Origin: Cyanobium sp. NIES-981
GTDB taxonomy: Bacteria; Cyanobacteriota; Cyanobacteriia; PCC-6307; Cyanobiaceae
Direction of reading: 5' to 3'
Length of the DNA: 43,642 nucleotides
Assembly: GCA_945877595.1 (NCBI GenBank)
Contig: CAMDVN010000015.1
Coordinates: 1-43,642, forward strand
Positions 32,324 through 42,370 of the stretch are shown in pieces (position 1 is the first letter of the stretch; each line of letters starts with the position of its first letter). The notes below the pieces were generated by a model. The model worked only from the letters and a program-made list of their open reading frames with translations. It ran no database searches and was not told the origin of the DNA. The translations under genes and the position numbers were made by a program.

Positions 32324-33637
32324 TCAGTTTTCGTCGCCCTGATCGGCGGTCAGATCAAACAGGATCTCGAGGGCCCGCATCGCACGATGCCGCTCTTGGC
32401 GTGGCTGCGGAGCACGCAGATTGGTCAAGGGAGTGTGCAGGATCTTGTTGATGATCCCCTTGCTCAGGGCCTCCACCACCTTGCGCTCGCGGGCCGAGAA
32501 ATCGGGACCCATGCGGCTAAGGGCCTTTTGGACTTCCTGCTCGCGGATGTCCTCGAGCTGACGGCGGAGCCGATTCAGCACCGGAACAGCCTCCAGCCCA
32601 TCCCACCATTCCAGGAAGAGACGGGCTTCCTCGGCGAGCATGCCTTCGGCCTCTTGGGCCACCTCGCGCCGGGCCTCTTGGTTGCGGTTCACCACCTCCT
32701 GGAGATCGTCGACATCGAAGCGTTGGACCCCAGGCAGGGCGCCGACGTCGGCGGCAATGTTGCGGGGCACCCCGATGTCGATGAGCATCAAGCTGGAGCG
32801 TCGGTTCAGGGGCTCCAAACGGGCGGCCGCCATGATCGGCTCTTCAGCCGCTGTGCTGGTGAACACCAGCGAGCAGGTGCTGAGGCAGTGGTCAAGATCG
32901 GCCAAGGGCCTGCACTGCACAGGCAGGGCGGGAAAATCAGCGGCCATCAGCTCGGCCTTCTCGACGGTGCGGTTGAGCAGCACCACCCCACGGCAACCCT
33001 TGGCCCCAAGGTGCTGGAGCAACAGCCGTGCCATTCGACCGGCTCCCACGACCGCCACCTGCTCCTCCTCAAGGCTGACGAGCTGGTCGAGGCCGCGGGC
33101 CTGCCCCACCTTGAGCTGGGCCAGTTCAACGGCCGCCGAACTGATTGAAACAGCCCCAGTGCCGAGGTTGGTTTCGGTGCGCACCCGCTTGCCCGTGCTC
33201 ACAGCCTGGTTGAGCAGGCGGTTGAGGATGGGCCCTACGGAACGGTGCTCCTGGCCCAGGCGCACCATCTTTTTGACCTGGGAAAGGATCTGACCCTCGC
33301 CCAGCACCAACGAATCAAGACCGGCAGCCACCCGGAGCAGGTGGGCTACCGCATCTTCGTGATGGTAGGTAAAGAGATGGGGGGTGAGCTCAGCCACCTC
33401 CAATCCCGAGTGTCGGCTCAGAAAGGAGCCAACCGCCGAGATCCCCTGGTCTGGGTTGCGGAGCAGGGTGTAGATCTCGAGACGGTTGCAGGTGCTGAGG
33501 ATGGACGCCTCCAGCACCTGGTCATCGGATCGCAACAGCTGGAGGGATTCCTCCATAGTCTGATCCGGGATGCTAAGTCGCTCCCGGATCTCCACTGGAG
33601 CCGTGCGATGACTGAGGCCGACAACGGCAAGGTGCAT
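32324..33637 (-). CDS. hemA: Glutamyl-tRNA reductase
   Basis: It reduces glutamyl-tRNA to glutamate-1-semialdehyde, the committing step of haem and chlorophyll synthesis. The protein is 437 residues. The catalytic Cys is C50 in SILSTCNRLEIYT. The N-terminal GLSHRTAPVEIRERLS and the central tRNA-binding block (LVLGEGQILSQVKKMVRLGQ) are intact. The NADPH-binding VAVVGAGRMARLLLQHLGAK and the C-terminal dimerisation helix follow. The ATG at 33637 gives MHLAVVGLSHR. glpX is 12 bases upstream, so the two may share a transcript. Confidence 0.97.
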   Translation of the reverse strand: MHLAVVGLSHRTAPVEIRERLSIPDQTMEESLQLLRSDDQVLEASILSTCNRLEIYTLLRNPDQGISAVGSFLSRHSGLEVAELTPHLFTYHHEDAVAHLLRVAAGLDSLVLGEGQILSQVKKMVRLGQEHRSVGPILNRLLNQAVSTGKRVRTETNLGTGAVSISSAAVELAQLKVGQARGLDQLVSLEEEQVAVVGAGRMARLLLQHLGAKGCRGVVLLNRTVEKAELMAADFPALPVQCRPLADLDHCLSTCSLVFTSTAAEEPIMAAARLEPLNRRSSLMLIDIGVPRNIAADVGALPGVQRFDVDDLQEVVNRNQEARREVAQEAEGMLAEEARLFLEWWDGLEAVPVLNRLRRQLEDIREQEVQKALSRMGPDFSARERKVVEALSKGIINKILHTPLTNLRAPQPRQERHRAMRALEILFDLTADQGDEN

Positions 33638-33649
33638 GGAGGACTGATC

Positions 33650-34654
33650 TCAGCTCAGAGCAATGCTCTGAGCACCGGGCTTGATGTGCACCGTATTGGT
33701 AAAACGGGCCGTGTTGTCGAGGGTGCTGATCACCAGGCTGCTGGTGCGGGTGCAATCCTTCTCGAATTTGACACCGTGGAACAGCAGACCATCGGTGATG
33801 CCGCTGCCGGCAAACACAACGTTCTCACCTGAGGCCAGTTCTTCGGCTTCATAGATTTTGTCAACATCTGTGATTCCCATCTCATTGAGACGGGCAATGT
33901 TGCCTTCTTTGGTGTAATCGGCCCATTCGGAGGTCTGGGCGATAGCGGGGTCATACACGAGCTGGCCCTGGAAATGGCCACCCAAGGCGCGCATGGCAGC
34001 CGCTGAGATCACTCCCTCAGGGGCTGCGCCAATGCCCATCAGGCAGTGGGTGCCAGTGCCGGCAAAACCACAGGCAATGGCGGCCTGCACGTCTCCATCG
34101 GAGATCGGCTGCACCCGTGCGCCAGTAGCCCGAATCTCGGCGATCAGATTCTTATGGCGAGCCCGATCCATCACCACGATGGTGAGTTCAGAGGCAGCGA
34201 GGCCGAGGCACTCGCTGAGAATCTTGATGTTTTCCGTGGCCGACTTGCGAATGTCGACCTTGCCCTTGGCGGCCGGAGGGGCGGCCAATTTGTTCATGTA
34301 GAAATCTGGAGCGTTGAAGAGCCCGCCCCGATCTGAAGCGGCGAGCACGGCCATCGAGCCGCGCTGGCTGTTGGCACAGAGGTTGGTGCCTTCGCAGGGG
34401 TCAACGGCGAAGTCCACACCAGGTCCGGTGCCACTGCCGACTTCTTCACCGATGTAGAGCATGGGGGCTTCGTCACGCTCCCCCTCACCGATCACGATGC
34501 GGCCCTGCATCTGGATCTGACCCATGCGCTTTCGCATGGCTTCAACGGCGGCAGCATCGGCCTCGTCCTTCTTTCCGAGACCGGTGAGTTCGGCAGAGGC
34601 GATGGCGGCCTGCTCAACGACCTCGAGAATTTCCTGAATGAGGGTGCGGTCCAC
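33650..34654 (-). CDS. glpX: Class II fructose-1,6-bisphosphatase/sedoheptulose-1,7-bisphosphatase
   Basis: The dual-function bisphosphatase (F/SBPase) of the cyanobacterial Calvin cycle. It is 334 residues, of the GlpX type. Seen are [40 protein letters not shown] (metal-binding DPxEGT), [20 protein letters not shown] and [20 protein letters not shown]. The start at 34654 is GTG ([10 protein letters not shown]), the family N-terminus. It lies upstream of hemA and is divergent from rpe, another Calvin-cycle gene, across 184 bases. Confidence 0.96.
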   Translation of the reverse strand: MDRTLIQEILEVVEQAAIASAELTGLGKKDEADAAAVEAMRKRMGQIQMQGRIVIGEGERDEAPMLYIGEEVGSGTGPGVDFAVDPCEGTNLCANSQRGSMAVLAASDRGGLFNAPDFYMNKLAAPPAAKGKVDIRKSATENIKILSECLGLAASELTIVVMDRARHKNLIAEIRATGARVQPISDGDVQAAIACGFAGTGTHCLMGIGAAPEGVISAAAMRALGGHFQGQLVYDPAIAQTSEWADYTKEGNIARLNEMGITDVDKIYEAEELASGENVVFAGSGITDGLLFHGVKFEKDCTRTSSLVISTLDNTARFTNTVHIKPGAQSIALS

Positions 34655-34803
34655 GGCGATCCGGCAAGGGAGGAAGCTTCAGTCAGGAGATGGCCGGGAA
34701 GCCGCAATCGCCGGTCAGGGCTTGCCGCTGCAGCGATTCTCGGTCTTGAAGCGGCCGCAACTGTATCAGTCTCACCATGAAGGGGTCGGGAGGGGCCCCT
34801 TCC

Positions 34804-34809
34804 TACAAT
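34804..34809 (+). promoter_or_regulatory. Possible -10 element of rpe
   Basis: TACAAT (34804-34809) matches five of six -10 consensus bases and lies 30 bases before the rpe ATG. No good -35 hexamer is at the expected distance. It follows directly on a hairpin-forming GAAGGGG...CCCCTTC (34779-34802), so this short region may be both stop and start signal. This is inference from motif only. Confidence 0.35.
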
Positions 34810-34838
34810 CCAATTTCCTTGCCTCCCGGCGGCCCGCC

Positions 34839-35522
34839 ATGAGCACCAAGCCCCTGGTTGTTTCCCCTTCCATTCTCTCCGCCGACTTTTCGCGGCTCGG
34901 TGAAGACGTTCGTGCCGTCGACCAGGCCGGTGCCGACTGGATTCACGTCGATGTGATGGACGGCCGTTTCGTTCCCAACATCACGATCGGCCCCCTAATC
35001 GTCGAAGCACTGAGACCCGTTACAACCAAGCCGCTCGACGTTCACCTGATGATCGTGGAGCCTGAGAAGTACGTGGCTGATTTCGCCAAGGCGGGGGCCG
35101 ACATCATCAGCGTTCAGGTTGAGGCCTGTCCGCATCTGCATCGCAACCTGGCCCAGATCAAGGATCTCGGCAAGATGGCCGGCGCGGTGCTCAATCCCGG
35201 CACCCCGCTCGACACGCTCGAGTACTGCCTTGAGCTCTGTGACCTTGTGCTGATCATGAGTGTCAACCCTGGTTTTGGTGGCCAGAGCTTTATTGCCTCC
35301 CAGGTCAACAAAATCCGTGACCTGCGCCGCATGTGTGACGAACGTGGCCTCGACCCCTGGATCGAAGTCGATGGGGGGATTAAAGGCTCCAATGCGTGGC
35401 AGGTGATCGAGGCAGGAGCCAATGCGATCGTTTCGGGCTCTGGTGTGTTTAACCAGCCGAACTATGCCGAGGCCATTACCGGCATTCGCACCAGCAAGCG
35501 CCCCGTAGCCTCTCTGGTCTGA
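34839..35522 (+). CDS. rpe: Ribulose-phosphate 3-epimerase
   Basis: It interconverts ribulose 5-phosphate and xylulose 5-phosphate in the Calvin and pentose phosphate cycles. It is a 227-residue TIM barrel. Seen are [56 protein letters not shown] and WIEVDGGI, carrying the catalytic Asp pair and metal His ligands. ATG 34839 ([11 protein letters not shown]) was chosen; the open frame goes further upstream into the glpX leader and has no family likeness. A strong hairpin follows at 35565. Confidence 0.97.
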   Translation: MSTKPLVVSPSILSADFSRLGEDVRAVDQAGADWIHVDVMDGRFVPNITIGPLIVEALRPVTTKPLDVHLMIVEPEKYVADFAKAGADIISVQVEACPHLHRNLAQIKDLGKMAGAVLNPGTPLDTLEYCLELCDLVLIMSVNPGFGGQSFIASQVNKIRDLRRMCDERGLDPWIEVDGGIKGSNAWQVIEAGANAIVSGSGVFNQPNYAEAITGIRTSKRPVASLV

Positions 35523-35564
35523 ACCACCCACCGGGGGCCATTTTCGGGACCCCTTCCCTCGAGC

Positions 35565-35586
35565 AGGGGGCCCTTTAGGGCCCCCT
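35565..35586 (+). terminator. GC-rich terminator after rpe
   Basis: AGGGGGCCC (35565-35573) pairs perfectly with GGGCCCCCT (35578-35586) around the loop TTTA, 43 bases after the rpe stop. There is no T run after it. Upstream, GGGGGCCATTTTCGGGACCCC (35533-35553) can form a second, weaker stem. These are probably transcription stops for rpe. Confidence 0.55.
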
Positions 35587-35686
35587 CCCTCAAGCCAGGC
35601 CTAGCACTGAGAGGCAAACGGCCGAAGCTGATGTTCACCAGGCCATTGACGCTGGGCATAGGCAACACGCCAACCGTGGCGGCAAC

Positions 35687-35746
35687 TAGCCATAGCAGCC
35701 ATTAGCCATAGCAGCCATTAGCCATAGCAGCCATTAGCTATGGCAT
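35687..35746. repeat. Tandem 16-bp repeat with terminal hairpin
   Basis: TAGCCATAGCAGCCAT occurs three times in a row without change (35687-35702, 35703-35718, 35719-35734) and is followed by TAGCTATGGCAT. Because GCCATAGC in each unit is complementary to GCTATGGC at 35736-35743, the array can form an 8-bp hairpin in several registers. It lies between rpe and ccsA, in no gene, and just downstream of the ccsA stop on the minus strand. Confidence 0.85.
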
Positions 35747-35761
35747 TGTGGACCTTCAGGT

Positions 35762-36685
35762 TCAAGTATCGAAGAACCAGCCATAACTATGCAGGCCGAT
35801 TCCCAGTAAATTGACTCCGATATAGCAGACGGCAATCACAACCAGGCCCACTGAGGCGACGATCGCTGGCTTGCGCCCTTGCCAGCCACGGATCAAACGG
35901 GTATGCAAATAGGCGGCATAGACCAGCCAGCAGATCAGGGCCCAGGTTTCCTTGGGATCCCAGCTCCACCAGCTTCCCCAGGCCTCATTGGCCCACACGG
36001 CGCCGCTCACCAGGCCCACCGACAGGAGCAGGAAACCCACCGTGATGGTTCGATAGCTCAGGCTGTCCAGTTGTTCGGCGATCGAGATCGTGATGCTGCG
36101 CAGATTGAGGGGTGCAGCGCCGCCTGCCCCCACGGTTCCTGTGGCCAGCGTGGCTTGGCGGTAACCACCACTGCCAATCGAGCTGCTGCGCAGCTCCAGG
36201 GCTTGCTGGCGATCGGTGAACAGCACAGCGACCGAGAGCAGCGAGCCCACCAAGAGGGCCGCATAGCTCAGCATGATCACACTGACATGCATCACCAGCC
36301 AACTCGAGCGCAGCGCCGGTACCAGCGGAGATGCTTCCTGGAGTCGATCCGGCAAAGCAAAACTGGCGAAGGCCACGCAGCCCAGGGCCATGGGGCTGCT
36401 GGCTGCATTCACGAGCGGAGAGGGCCAAGACCGCTCCACCAACAATTGGGTCAAGGTGCAGCCCCAGGCCAGAAAACAGAGCGATTCATACAAATTACTG
36501 ATCGGGAAATGTCCCGAATCCCACCAGCGCAACACGAGTTGCACAGTCAGCATGAGATTGGCGAGAGCCACCAAGACCGTCACGACTGAGCTGCGCTGAC
36601 CGCCGCTCAGAGACCAGAAGGCCAAGGGCAAGGCCAGCAATAGCAGGGCGAAAGCCCCCAAACCCAGGGCAAGAACCGGATCCAT
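35762..36685 (-). CDS. ccsA: System II cytochrome c biogenesis protein CcsA
   Basis: A polytopic haem-handling protein that, with Ccs1/CcsB, attaches haem to c-type cytochromes on the lumenal or periplasmic side. It is 307 residues with about eight hydrophobic segments. The haem-handling WWD motif is [20 protein letters not shown] near 240-260, and conserved His residues lie in [17 protein letters not shown] and [14 protein letters not shown] hydrophilic loop rich in Gly/Ser sits near 170-190. ATG 36685 ([12 protein letters not shown]) is a membrane-protein start; the frame runs 43 codons upstream, overlapping lptF. It is probably at the end of the lptA-lptB-lptF transcript. Confidence 0.93.
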   Translation of the reverse strand: MDPVLALGLGAFALLLLALPLAFWSLSGGQRSSVVTVLVALANLMLTVQLVLRWWDSGHFPISNLYESLCFLAWGCTLTQLLVERSWPSPLVNAASSPMALGCVAFASFALPDRLQEASPLVPALRSSWLVMHVSVIMLSYAALLVGSLLSVAVLFTDRQQALELRSSSIGSGGYRQATLATGTVGAGGAAPLNLRSITISIAEQLDSLSYRTITVGFLLLSVGLVSGAVWANEAWGSWWSWDPKETWALICWLVYAAYLHTRLIRGWQGRKPAIVASVGLVVIAVCYIGVNLLGIGLHSYGWFFDT

Positions 36686-36782
36686 CGGCATCAGATTGAG
36701 GCAGAGGGCAGAACCCCTCGACGCGAATGGGTCCAGTCTGCCGTTTGAAGCGCCGATTGGGGGCCAAAGCGGGAAGGGCGAA

Positions 36783-37952
36783 TCAGCGGCTGGCCTGACG
36801 CAACAACAGGCCACCTGCGGTCAATCCGATGACCACAGGCATCCAGGCTGAAATGATCGGCAGCAGGGTGCCCTTGACGCCAAGCGAACTGAAAATGAAC
36901 GACAACAGGTAGTAGCCGAAGATCAACATGACGCTGATGCCGAATCCCTGGCTGCGGCTGGTGCGTGAATTGGGCCGCACCCCCAGGCTGCTGCCCACTA
37001 AGCCAAAAACTAGGCAGATCGCTGGAAAGGCGAATTTTTCCTGAATCCGCACCCGCAGTCGGCGGGCTTCCTTTTGATTGTTGGCTTCCTGGAGCAGCCG
37101 CTCAGCCCGCCGCGCCTGGGCCACCGTCATTTGGTTGGCATCGGTTGGGAGACGCGCTACTTCGATGGGCCCTTGACCCAGTGGATAGAGGTAGCGATCA
37201 AAAGTGGCTGAAGTGGTAAGGCCGCCGTTTTCATCAACATTGACGATGCGACCGTCGCGAAATTCCCACATCGCCTTGGTTTGGTCCCAATGGCCGCTGT
37301 TGGCCATCAACATTTGTCGCTGGCCAACCCTGGAAAAATCAATCACCGTGACATCACTCATCTCACCATTGCTAAATCGGCGCGCATAGAACAGTTGTGA
37401 GAGTCCTTGGCCCACATTGCCATCGGGTGCGGTGAGCTCACCAAACCGCGAATACAGGGTGTTGTCCCCAGATTCCGTGGCAATGGCCTGCCCCAGGGCA
37501 CGGTTGAGGGTGTTGGCTGCGGCCAAATTGGCGCGGGGCACAATTGCATCATTGAAGACAAACGTGAGCAGGCTCATCAGCAGGGCGAGCCCGAGGGCAG
37601 GAGCCACCATGCGTCGGGTGCTCACCCCGACGCTGCGCAGAGCTGTGAGTTCGCTGCTGCCCGACAACCTGCTGTAGGCCAGCAGGGTGGCCATCAACGT
37701 GGCCATCGGAAAGGCCAGCACCAAAAAGGCAGGCAGGTTGAGGCCTAGCACCTGGAGCGCAGCCCAAAGGGGTAGCCCTGATTCAGCGACCCGACGCACC
37801 AGTTCAAACACCACGCCCACGGAGAGCGACACCGCAGTGAAGGCGGCGATGCCAAACATCAATGGACCGATCAGCTCACCAAGTAACCAGCGGTCCATGA
37901 GAGGAAGCCGGCGCCACTGGCGTACCACCTGGTCCCGATAGCGTCCGATCAC
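36783..37952 (-). CDS. LptF/LptG-family lipopolysaccharide export permease
   Basis: A permease of the YjgP/YjgQ family, the membrane part of the ABC transporter that extracts lipopolysaccharide from the inner membrane. It is 389 residues. Three N-terminal TM helices ([54 protein letters not shown]) are followed by a periplasmic beta-jellyroll (about 130-270) and three C-terminal helices. Only one such gene is visible here; E. coli has two. As I recall, cyanobacteria carry a single member that may act as a homodimer. The ATG at 37952 overlaps the lptB stop by four bases. Confidence 0.92.
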   Translation of the reverse strand: MIGRYRDQVVRQWRRLPLMDRWLLGELIGPLMFGIAAFTAVSLSVGVVFELVRRVAESGLPLWAALQVLGLNLPAFLVLAFPMATLMATLLAYSRLSGSSELTALRSVGVSTRRMVAPALGLALLMSLLTFVFNDAIVPRANLAAANTLNRALGQAIATESGDNTLYSRFGELTAPDGNVGQGLSQLFYARRFSNGEMSDVTVIDFSRVGQRQMLMANSGHWDQTKAMWEFRDGRIVNVDENGGLTTSATFDRYLYPLGQGPIEVARLPTDANQMTVAQARRAERLLQEANNQKEARRLRVRIQEKFAFPAICLVFGLVGSSLGVRPNSRTSRSQGFGISVMLIFGYYLLSFIFSSLGVKGTLLPIISAWMPVVIGLTAGGLLLRQASR

Positions 37953-38677
37953 AGTTGAAACCCCTCGCCGAGATAGTGGCGACGCACGATCGGATCGGAC
38001 CCCATGGCCTCTGCCGAGCCTGAGGCCAGAATCGTTCCATCGGTGAGGATGTAGGCGCGGTCGGTGATGGCCAGGGTCTCGCGCACGTTGTGGTCGGTGA
38101 TCAATACACCCATGCCACGGTCCCGCAGGCTGCCAACCAACCCCTGCAGATCGGCCACTGCCATGGGGTCGACGCCAGCAAAAGGCTCATCCAGTAGCAG
38201 ATAGCGAGGTCCACGGGTGCCAACGGCCAAGGCCCGGGCCACCTCACAGCGGCGACGCTCACCCCCGGAAAGCTGGAAGCCCTTGCGGTGCGCAAAGGCT
38301 TGGAGCCGAAATTCAGCAATGAGCCCATCCAGGCGGGCGCGGCGCTCGGTCTCGGGGCTGCCACTGGCCTCGAGGGCGAGGCGCAGGTTGTCACGCACCG
38401 TCAATTGACGAAACACACTCGGTTCCTGGGGCAGATAGCCAATCCCCTGACGGGCCCGCTGGGGCATTGGCAGGGTTTGAACGGCCTCACCATCCAGCAG
38501 CACCGCTCCTGAATCAGGCCGCAACAGACCAGTAATGAGGTGGAACGTGGTGGTTTTACCAGCGCCGTTTGGGCCCAACAGACCTACCACTTCGCCTGGA
38601 TTGAGCTCCAGGCTCACATCCCTGACCAACGGTCTGCCGTCAATGCTCAGGGCCACCCGCTCCAAGGACAGGGTCAT
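37949..38677 (-). CDS. lptB: Lipopolysaccharide export ATPase LptB
   Basis: The ABC ATPase that powers lipopolysaccharide extraction together with LptF/G. It is 242 residues. Walker A is GLLGPNGAGKTTTFHLI, the ABC signature FQLSGGERRRCEVARAL, Walker B YLLLDEPFAGVDP and the H-loop LITDHNVRETLAI. The text is close to E. coli LptB throughout. The ATG at 38677 overlaps the lptA stop, and its stop overlaps the lptF start, so the three are translationally coupled in the order lptA-lptB-lptF. Confidence 0.97.
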   Translation of the reverse strand: MTLSLERVALSIDGRPLVRDVSLELNPGEVVGLLGPNGAGKTTTFHLITGLLRPDSGAVLLDGEAVQTLPMPQRARQGIGYLPQEPSVFRQLTVRDNLRLALEASGSPETERRARLDGLIAEFRLQAFAHRKGFQLSGGERRRCEVARALAVGTRGPRYLLLDEPFAGVDPMAVADLQGLVGSLRDRGMGVLITDHNVRETLAITDRAYILTDGTILASGSAEAMGSDPIVRRHYLGEGFQL

Positions 38678-39159
38678 CGCGGCACAGCGGGGGTGTTGAG
38701 GCGAAGGGTGCTCACCACCTGCTGTCCAGGAACGGGTTCGGCGATCACCCGCTGGCTGTTGACCAGCACGGTGACCTTCGCTGCACGCAGAGCATGACCA
38801 TCGGGTTGAATCACGTCCACATCGCCACTGAGCACGATTCGACCTTCTTGCACGAAATACTGCGCTTGACGAGCGGTGGCAACAACGCGCTGATCGGGAT
38901 AAACAATGCGCACGTTGCCAGAAGCCGTGATAACACCAAGGGCGTTATCGGCTTTCTGTACATCCGATTCAATCGTGACCAGGCCGGCGGTGGTGAGAGC
39001 CGAAGCCGCTGAAGGTGTGGCCACAGGGGCCACCTGCTGTGTCTGAGCTTGCAGAGTGTTGGCAACGCCCAGGATCAAACCTGGGCAAATCCCCAGGATC
39101 AGGCCTGCGCGGGCCAGGGCTTTGGCAAGCTCAGGTAACACCGTGATGACCGTTAGCAA
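38674..39159 (-). CDS. lptA: LptA/OstA-like periplasmic lipopolysaccharide-binding protein
   Basis: A 161-residue exported protein that would bridge the periplasm for lipopolysaccharide. A hydrophobic N-terminal signal (ARAGLILGICPGLILG, ending near ANTLQAQ) is followed by a single OstA-like beta-jellyroll (about 60-150: VTIESDVQKADNALGVITAS; GNVRIVYPDQRVVATARQAQ; GRIVLSGDVDVIQPDGHALR). It overlaps lptB by four bases. The signal contains the near-duplicate GLILG twice, encoded by a short direct repeat. DUF309 lies 12 bases upstream, so the operon probably begins there or earlier. Confidence 0.9.
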   Translation of the reverse strand: MLTVITVLPELAKALARAGLILGICPGLILGVANTLQAQTQQVAPVATPSAASALTTAGLVTIESDVQKADNALGVITASGNVRIVYPDQRVVATARQAQYFVQEGRIVLSGDVDVIQPDGHALRAAKVTVLVNSQRVIAEPVPGQQVVSTLRLNTPAVPR

Positions 39160-39171
39160 CGTGGGTGCAAT

Positions 39172-39573
39172 CTACAGAGCATCGCCCGACCTATCCGGCA
39201 ACAGCTGGAGGGGTGGATCAGCTTGCGAGCCGATCACCTCACCCACTTGGAGTGCCTTCAGACGCACCTGTGCGGCTTGGCGCAAGGCATGCAAATCAAG
39301 TCCAAGGGCAGCTTCATCAGCCCGATTCAATCGGCCCAGACCCTCGCCCATGAGCATCGTGGCCCCACGCTGATTGCCACGCTCAAGATGGAGTTGAGCG
39401 ACAGCGATCTGAAGAATGGCCTGCAGCACGACCCGCATCGGTCCTCCCGTCTCATGCCAGAGCTCTTCCAAGGCATCGTGACAGTCATACCAATCGCCAG
39501 CATTGAACAACCGCACCGCCTCATGGAGGCGGGGGTCACGCAACAATGACGATTCTTCGCCGAGATCAGCCAA
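39172..39573 (-). CDS. DUF309 domain protein
   Basis: A 133-residue helical protein of the DUF309 family. The signature is AVRLFNAGDWYDCHDALEEL (near 19-38), then W-HETGGPMR and the helix AILQIAVAQLHLERGNQRGA. The conserved His/Glu in HDALEELWHE suggest metal binding, but no function is established. No signal peptide or membrane helix is seen. It is 12 bases before lptA and 33 bases after typA, all on the same strand, so it is in the envelope-gene cluster by position. Confidence 0.88.
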   Translation of the reverse strand: MADLGEESSLLRDPRLHEAVRLFNAGDWYDCHDALEELWHETGGPMRVVLQAILQIAVAQLHLERGNQRGATMLMGEGLGRLNRADEAALGLDLHALRQAAQVRLKALQVGEVIGSQADPPLQLLPDRSGDAL

Positions 39574-39606
39574 GGATTTCGTCGATTTCAGTGGCCGTGT
39601 TGGACT

Positions 39607-41415
39607 TCAGCGCTTGGCCGGCCTTCTTGATGGCAATTTCCGCAGCCGAATCGATTCGGGCGTGACCTCCAGCATTTCATCGGGACCGATGTACTCCAAG
39701 GCCCTCTCCAAGGTCATCTGAACCGGTGCCTGTAGGGCATCGAGTTCATCGGCACCGGCAGCGCGCATGTTGGTGAGCTGCTTCGCTTTGCAGACATTGA
39801 TTTCGAGATCCGGTGGACGGTTGTTCTCGCCGATGATCATGCCCTTGTAGACCCTGGTACCAGGCGTAATGAAGAATTGACCACGGTCCTCAGCGTTCTT
39901 CAGTGCATAGAAAGTCGCCGTTCCTTCCTCGAAAGAAATCAATACGCCATTGCGACGGTTGTCAAACTCACCCTGCATGGGGCGATAGTCCAGGAAGGAG
40001 TGACTCATGATGCCCTCACCGCGGGTGGCGCGGATGAACTCACCCCGGAAACCAATGAGCCCCCTTGACGGAACAACGAATTCGAGCTGGGTTCTACCGT
40101 CATTGGTTGATTCCATGTTTTGCATTTCTCCCTTGCGCATTCCGAGTTTTTCAATACAGCCACCAACAGCGGCCTCGGGAACATCCATGACCAAGGTTTC
40201 GAAGGGTTCATGGGGTGTGCCGTCAATGGTGCGGAAGATGACCTGGGGCTGGCTCACCTGAAACTCATAGCCCTCACGCCGCATGGTCTCAATCAAGATG
40301 CCCAGGTGTAACTCTCCCCGGCCGCAAACTGAAAAACGGTCAGGTGAATCAGTGTCTTCAACTCTGAGTGCCACGTTGGTGAGCAGCTCCTTTTGCAGCC
40401 GATCACGAATCTGACGGCTGGTCACAAACTTTCCTTCTTTGCCAGCAAAAGGAGAGTCGTTGACCACAAAGGTCATCTGCAAGGTCGGTTCGTCAACCTT
40501 GATCAAAGGCAGGGCCTCAGGATGATCCGGACAGGCAATTGTTTCACCGATATTGACCTCATCAAACCCAGCAACGGCAACGAGATCACCAGCACGGGCT
40601 TCCTGAATCTCAACCCGTTGCAATCCCTTGAAACCGAGAAGCTTGCTAATCCGGCCACGTTTGATGCTGGAATCGTCACGGATCAAAGCGACTGGCTGTC
40701 CAGCTCTGATGGTGCCATTGTGAATCCTCCCAATCATGATACGACCGAGAAAGTCGCTGTAATCAAGGGTTGTAACCTGCATTTGCAGGGGCTTGGCTGG
40801 ATCGCCAACCGGGGGTGGAACGTGGCGCAAAATAGCTTCAAAGAGCGGCTTCATGTTGTCGCTCTCCGTTTTCATATCTGGCTTGGCATACCCACCCATT
40901 CCGCTGCCAAAGAGGTAGGTGAAATCACATTGATCATCATCAGCACCCAGCTCGAGAAATAGGTCGAGTACCTTGTCGACAGCAACTTCGGGGTCAACAC
41001 GGGCTCGATCGATCTTGTTAACGAATACAATTGGACGCAGCCCTTTTTCAAGAGCTTTTTTCAGAACAAAGCGGGTTTGGGGCATCGGACCTTCGTTGGC
41101 ATCAACGATGAGCAAGCAACCGTCCACCATGCCAAGAACTCGCTCCACTTCACCGCCAAAATCGGCGTGGCCTGGAGTATCGACGATGTTAATCCGAATC
41201 CCACTGTAATCAACAGCTGTATTTTTTGACAGAATCGTGATGCCACGCTCTCGTTCCAGGTCGTTTGAATCCAGCACGCAGGTGGGCACGGCTTCGCCCT
41301 CGCGAAAAATGCCCGACTGGTTCAGCAACGCATCCACGAGCGTGGTCTTGCCGTGGTCAACGTGGGCAATGATCGCGACGTTGCGAATCGGCGTTCCTTT
41401 GTGCTCACCACTCAT
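39607..41415 (-). CDS. typA: Translational GTPase TypA/BipA
   Basis: A ribosome-binding GTPase of the EF-G group involved in 50S assembly and stress or cold adaptation. It is 602 residues. G1 is AHVDHGKTT (about 17-25), G2 RERGITI, G3 [12 protein letters not shown] and G4 VFVNKIDRA. Domain II and the C-terminal TypA-specific part ([40 protein letters not shown]) are intact. ATG 41415 ([13 protein letters not shown]) was chosen because an AAAGGAA Shine-Dalgarno sits about 8 bases before it. The frame extends 11 codons further upstream. Confidence 0.97.
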   Translation of the reverse strand: MSGEHKGTPIRNVAIIAHVDHGKTTLVDALLNQSGIFREGEAVPTCVLDSNDLERERGITILSKNTAVDYSGIRINIVDTPGHADFGGEVERVLGMVDGCLLIVDANEGPMPQTRFVLKKALEKGLRPIVFVNKIDRARVDPEVAVDKVLDLFLELGADDDQCDFTYLFGSGMGGYAKPDMKTESDNMKPLFEAILRHVPPPVGDPAKPLQMQVTTLDYSDFLGRIMIGRIHNGTIRAGQPVALIRDDSSIKRGRISKLLGFKGLQRVEIQEARAGDLVAVAGFDEVNIGETIACPDHPEALPLIKVDEPTLQMTFVVNDSPFAGKEGKFVTSRQIRDRLQKELLTNVALRVEDTDSPDRFSVCGRGELHLGILIETMRREGYEFQVSQPQVIFRTIDGTPHEPFETLVMDVPEAAVGGCIEKLGMRKGEMQNMESTNDGRTQLEFVVPSRGLIGFRGEFIRATRGEGIMSHSFLDYRPMQGEFDNRRNGVLISFEEGTATFYALKNAEDRGQFFITPGTRVYKGMIIGENNRPPDLEINVCKAKQLTNMRAAGADELDALQAPVQMTLERALEYIGPDEMLEVTPESIRLRKLPSRRPAKR

Positions 41416-41453
41416 GGGGCTATTCCTTTCAACTTTGAGTCCAAGCAAAGACT

Positions 41454-42275
41454 CTATCTCAGCCCCCTTGGCCGCCCCTGGCCGGCCAGTCGCTGGGCTG
41501 GCTCAAACTGTTGCAACGCTGCAGCGCTGCCCTCGAACCGCCAATGCCAGGGCTCGTAACTGACGGCCTGCTGGTTGCCCGGAGGAAAAGAGAGGATGAA
41601 GTGAAAGCGGGCTGCATTGGCCGTCAACCAAGCAAAGGCCGACGTCTGGGCAAACGAGCCCGACAAATCGGTCTGGGGATTGCGAGCATCGCCCAAATCG
41701 ACGGCAAAGCCGGTGCTGTGTTCAGAGTACCCAGGTGGAGCCGAGACCCTGGCCCGTTCCTGGGCACTTTGATTACGGCTCGATTTGACATCGAAGAACA
41801 ATTGCTGCTGCAGCGCCACTGAACGGAATGCACTCAGCACCTTGATCTCAATGCCATCGGCTCTGGCGGCGTCCAGAAGTTGCAGCAGCGCATCCGCAGC
41901 ATCTCGGTGCAGCCTCAGGCCTGGCGCCACCGTCACAAGATCCAGGGCAGCTGCTTCTGGATAGGGGAAATGGCCCAACAGGCGGCCATCAAGACCCGGT
42001 CGGGAGGCCAGGCCAGCCAATGGCACGGGTGCGAGAAAACGGAGCAGCACGGTGGGTTGCCAAACCAAAACCGCCGTCGATCCAACGGCCATCACCACGG
42101 CCAGCGCCACCACGAGCTTTGGCCAGGGAGTACCCCGACGCCTCAGCGGCTCGAGACGGCGCGCCATGGGGATGTCGTCACTTGCCTGGTCGAGCATGGG
42201 TTGCCCTAGACGCGGTGGCCGCCGTTTTGCAGCCGATTTACTGGAGGAGGGCAGGAACCCAGGTGCCATACTCAT
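41454..42275 (-). CDS. VanY-type D-alanyl-D-alanine carboxypeptidase
   Basis: A membrane-anchored peptidoglycan carboxypeptidase of the M15B family. After a cytoplasmic basic stretch there is one TM helix ([20 protein letters not shown], about 52-71). The catalytic domain runs about 110-265. Zinc ligands are in the family motifs [19 protein letters not shown] (His and Asp) and EPWHWRFEG (His). [16 protein letters not shown] is also typical. ATG 42275 or 42269 was chosen because the frame upstream runs into the divergent chlP gene. It would remove the last D-Ala of wall peptides. It is 38 bases upstream of typA. Confidence 0.9.
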   Translation of the reverse strand: MSMAPGFLPSSSKSAAKRRPPRLGQPMLDQASDDIPMARRLEPLRRRGTPWPKLVVALAVVMAVGSTAVLVWQPTVLLRFLAPVPLAGLASRPGLDGRLLGHFPYPEAAALDLVTVAPGLRLHRDAADALLQLLDAARADGIEIKVLSAFRSVALQQQLFFDVKSSRNQSAQERARVSAPPGYSEHSTGFAVDLGDARNPQTDLSGSFAQTSAFAWLTANAARFHFILSFPPGNQQAVSYEPWHWRFEGSAAALQQFEPAQRLAGQGRPRGLR

Positions 42276-42289
42276 GACAATCCTAGATG

Positions 42290-42309
42290 GGAGGCTCGAA
42301 CTAGCCTCC
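42290..42309. promoter_or_regulatory. Perfect inverted repeat between vanY and chlP
   Basis: GGAGGCT (42290-42296) and AGCCTCC (42303-42309) form a 7-bp perfect stem around CGAACT in the 95-base gap between divergent genes. It could be an operator or a hairpin in one of the leaders. No known binding-site consensus was recognised. Confidence 0.4.
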
Positions 42310-42370
42310 AACACCCCCGCCAACAGTGTTAGCTTCCAGCCAACATCCCTTTTTTGGTGGAGCGGATCTG

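Noticed and set aside
35687-35746. CRISPR array
   Set aside because: Units are 16 bp and directly adjacent with no spacers, and no cas gene is present.
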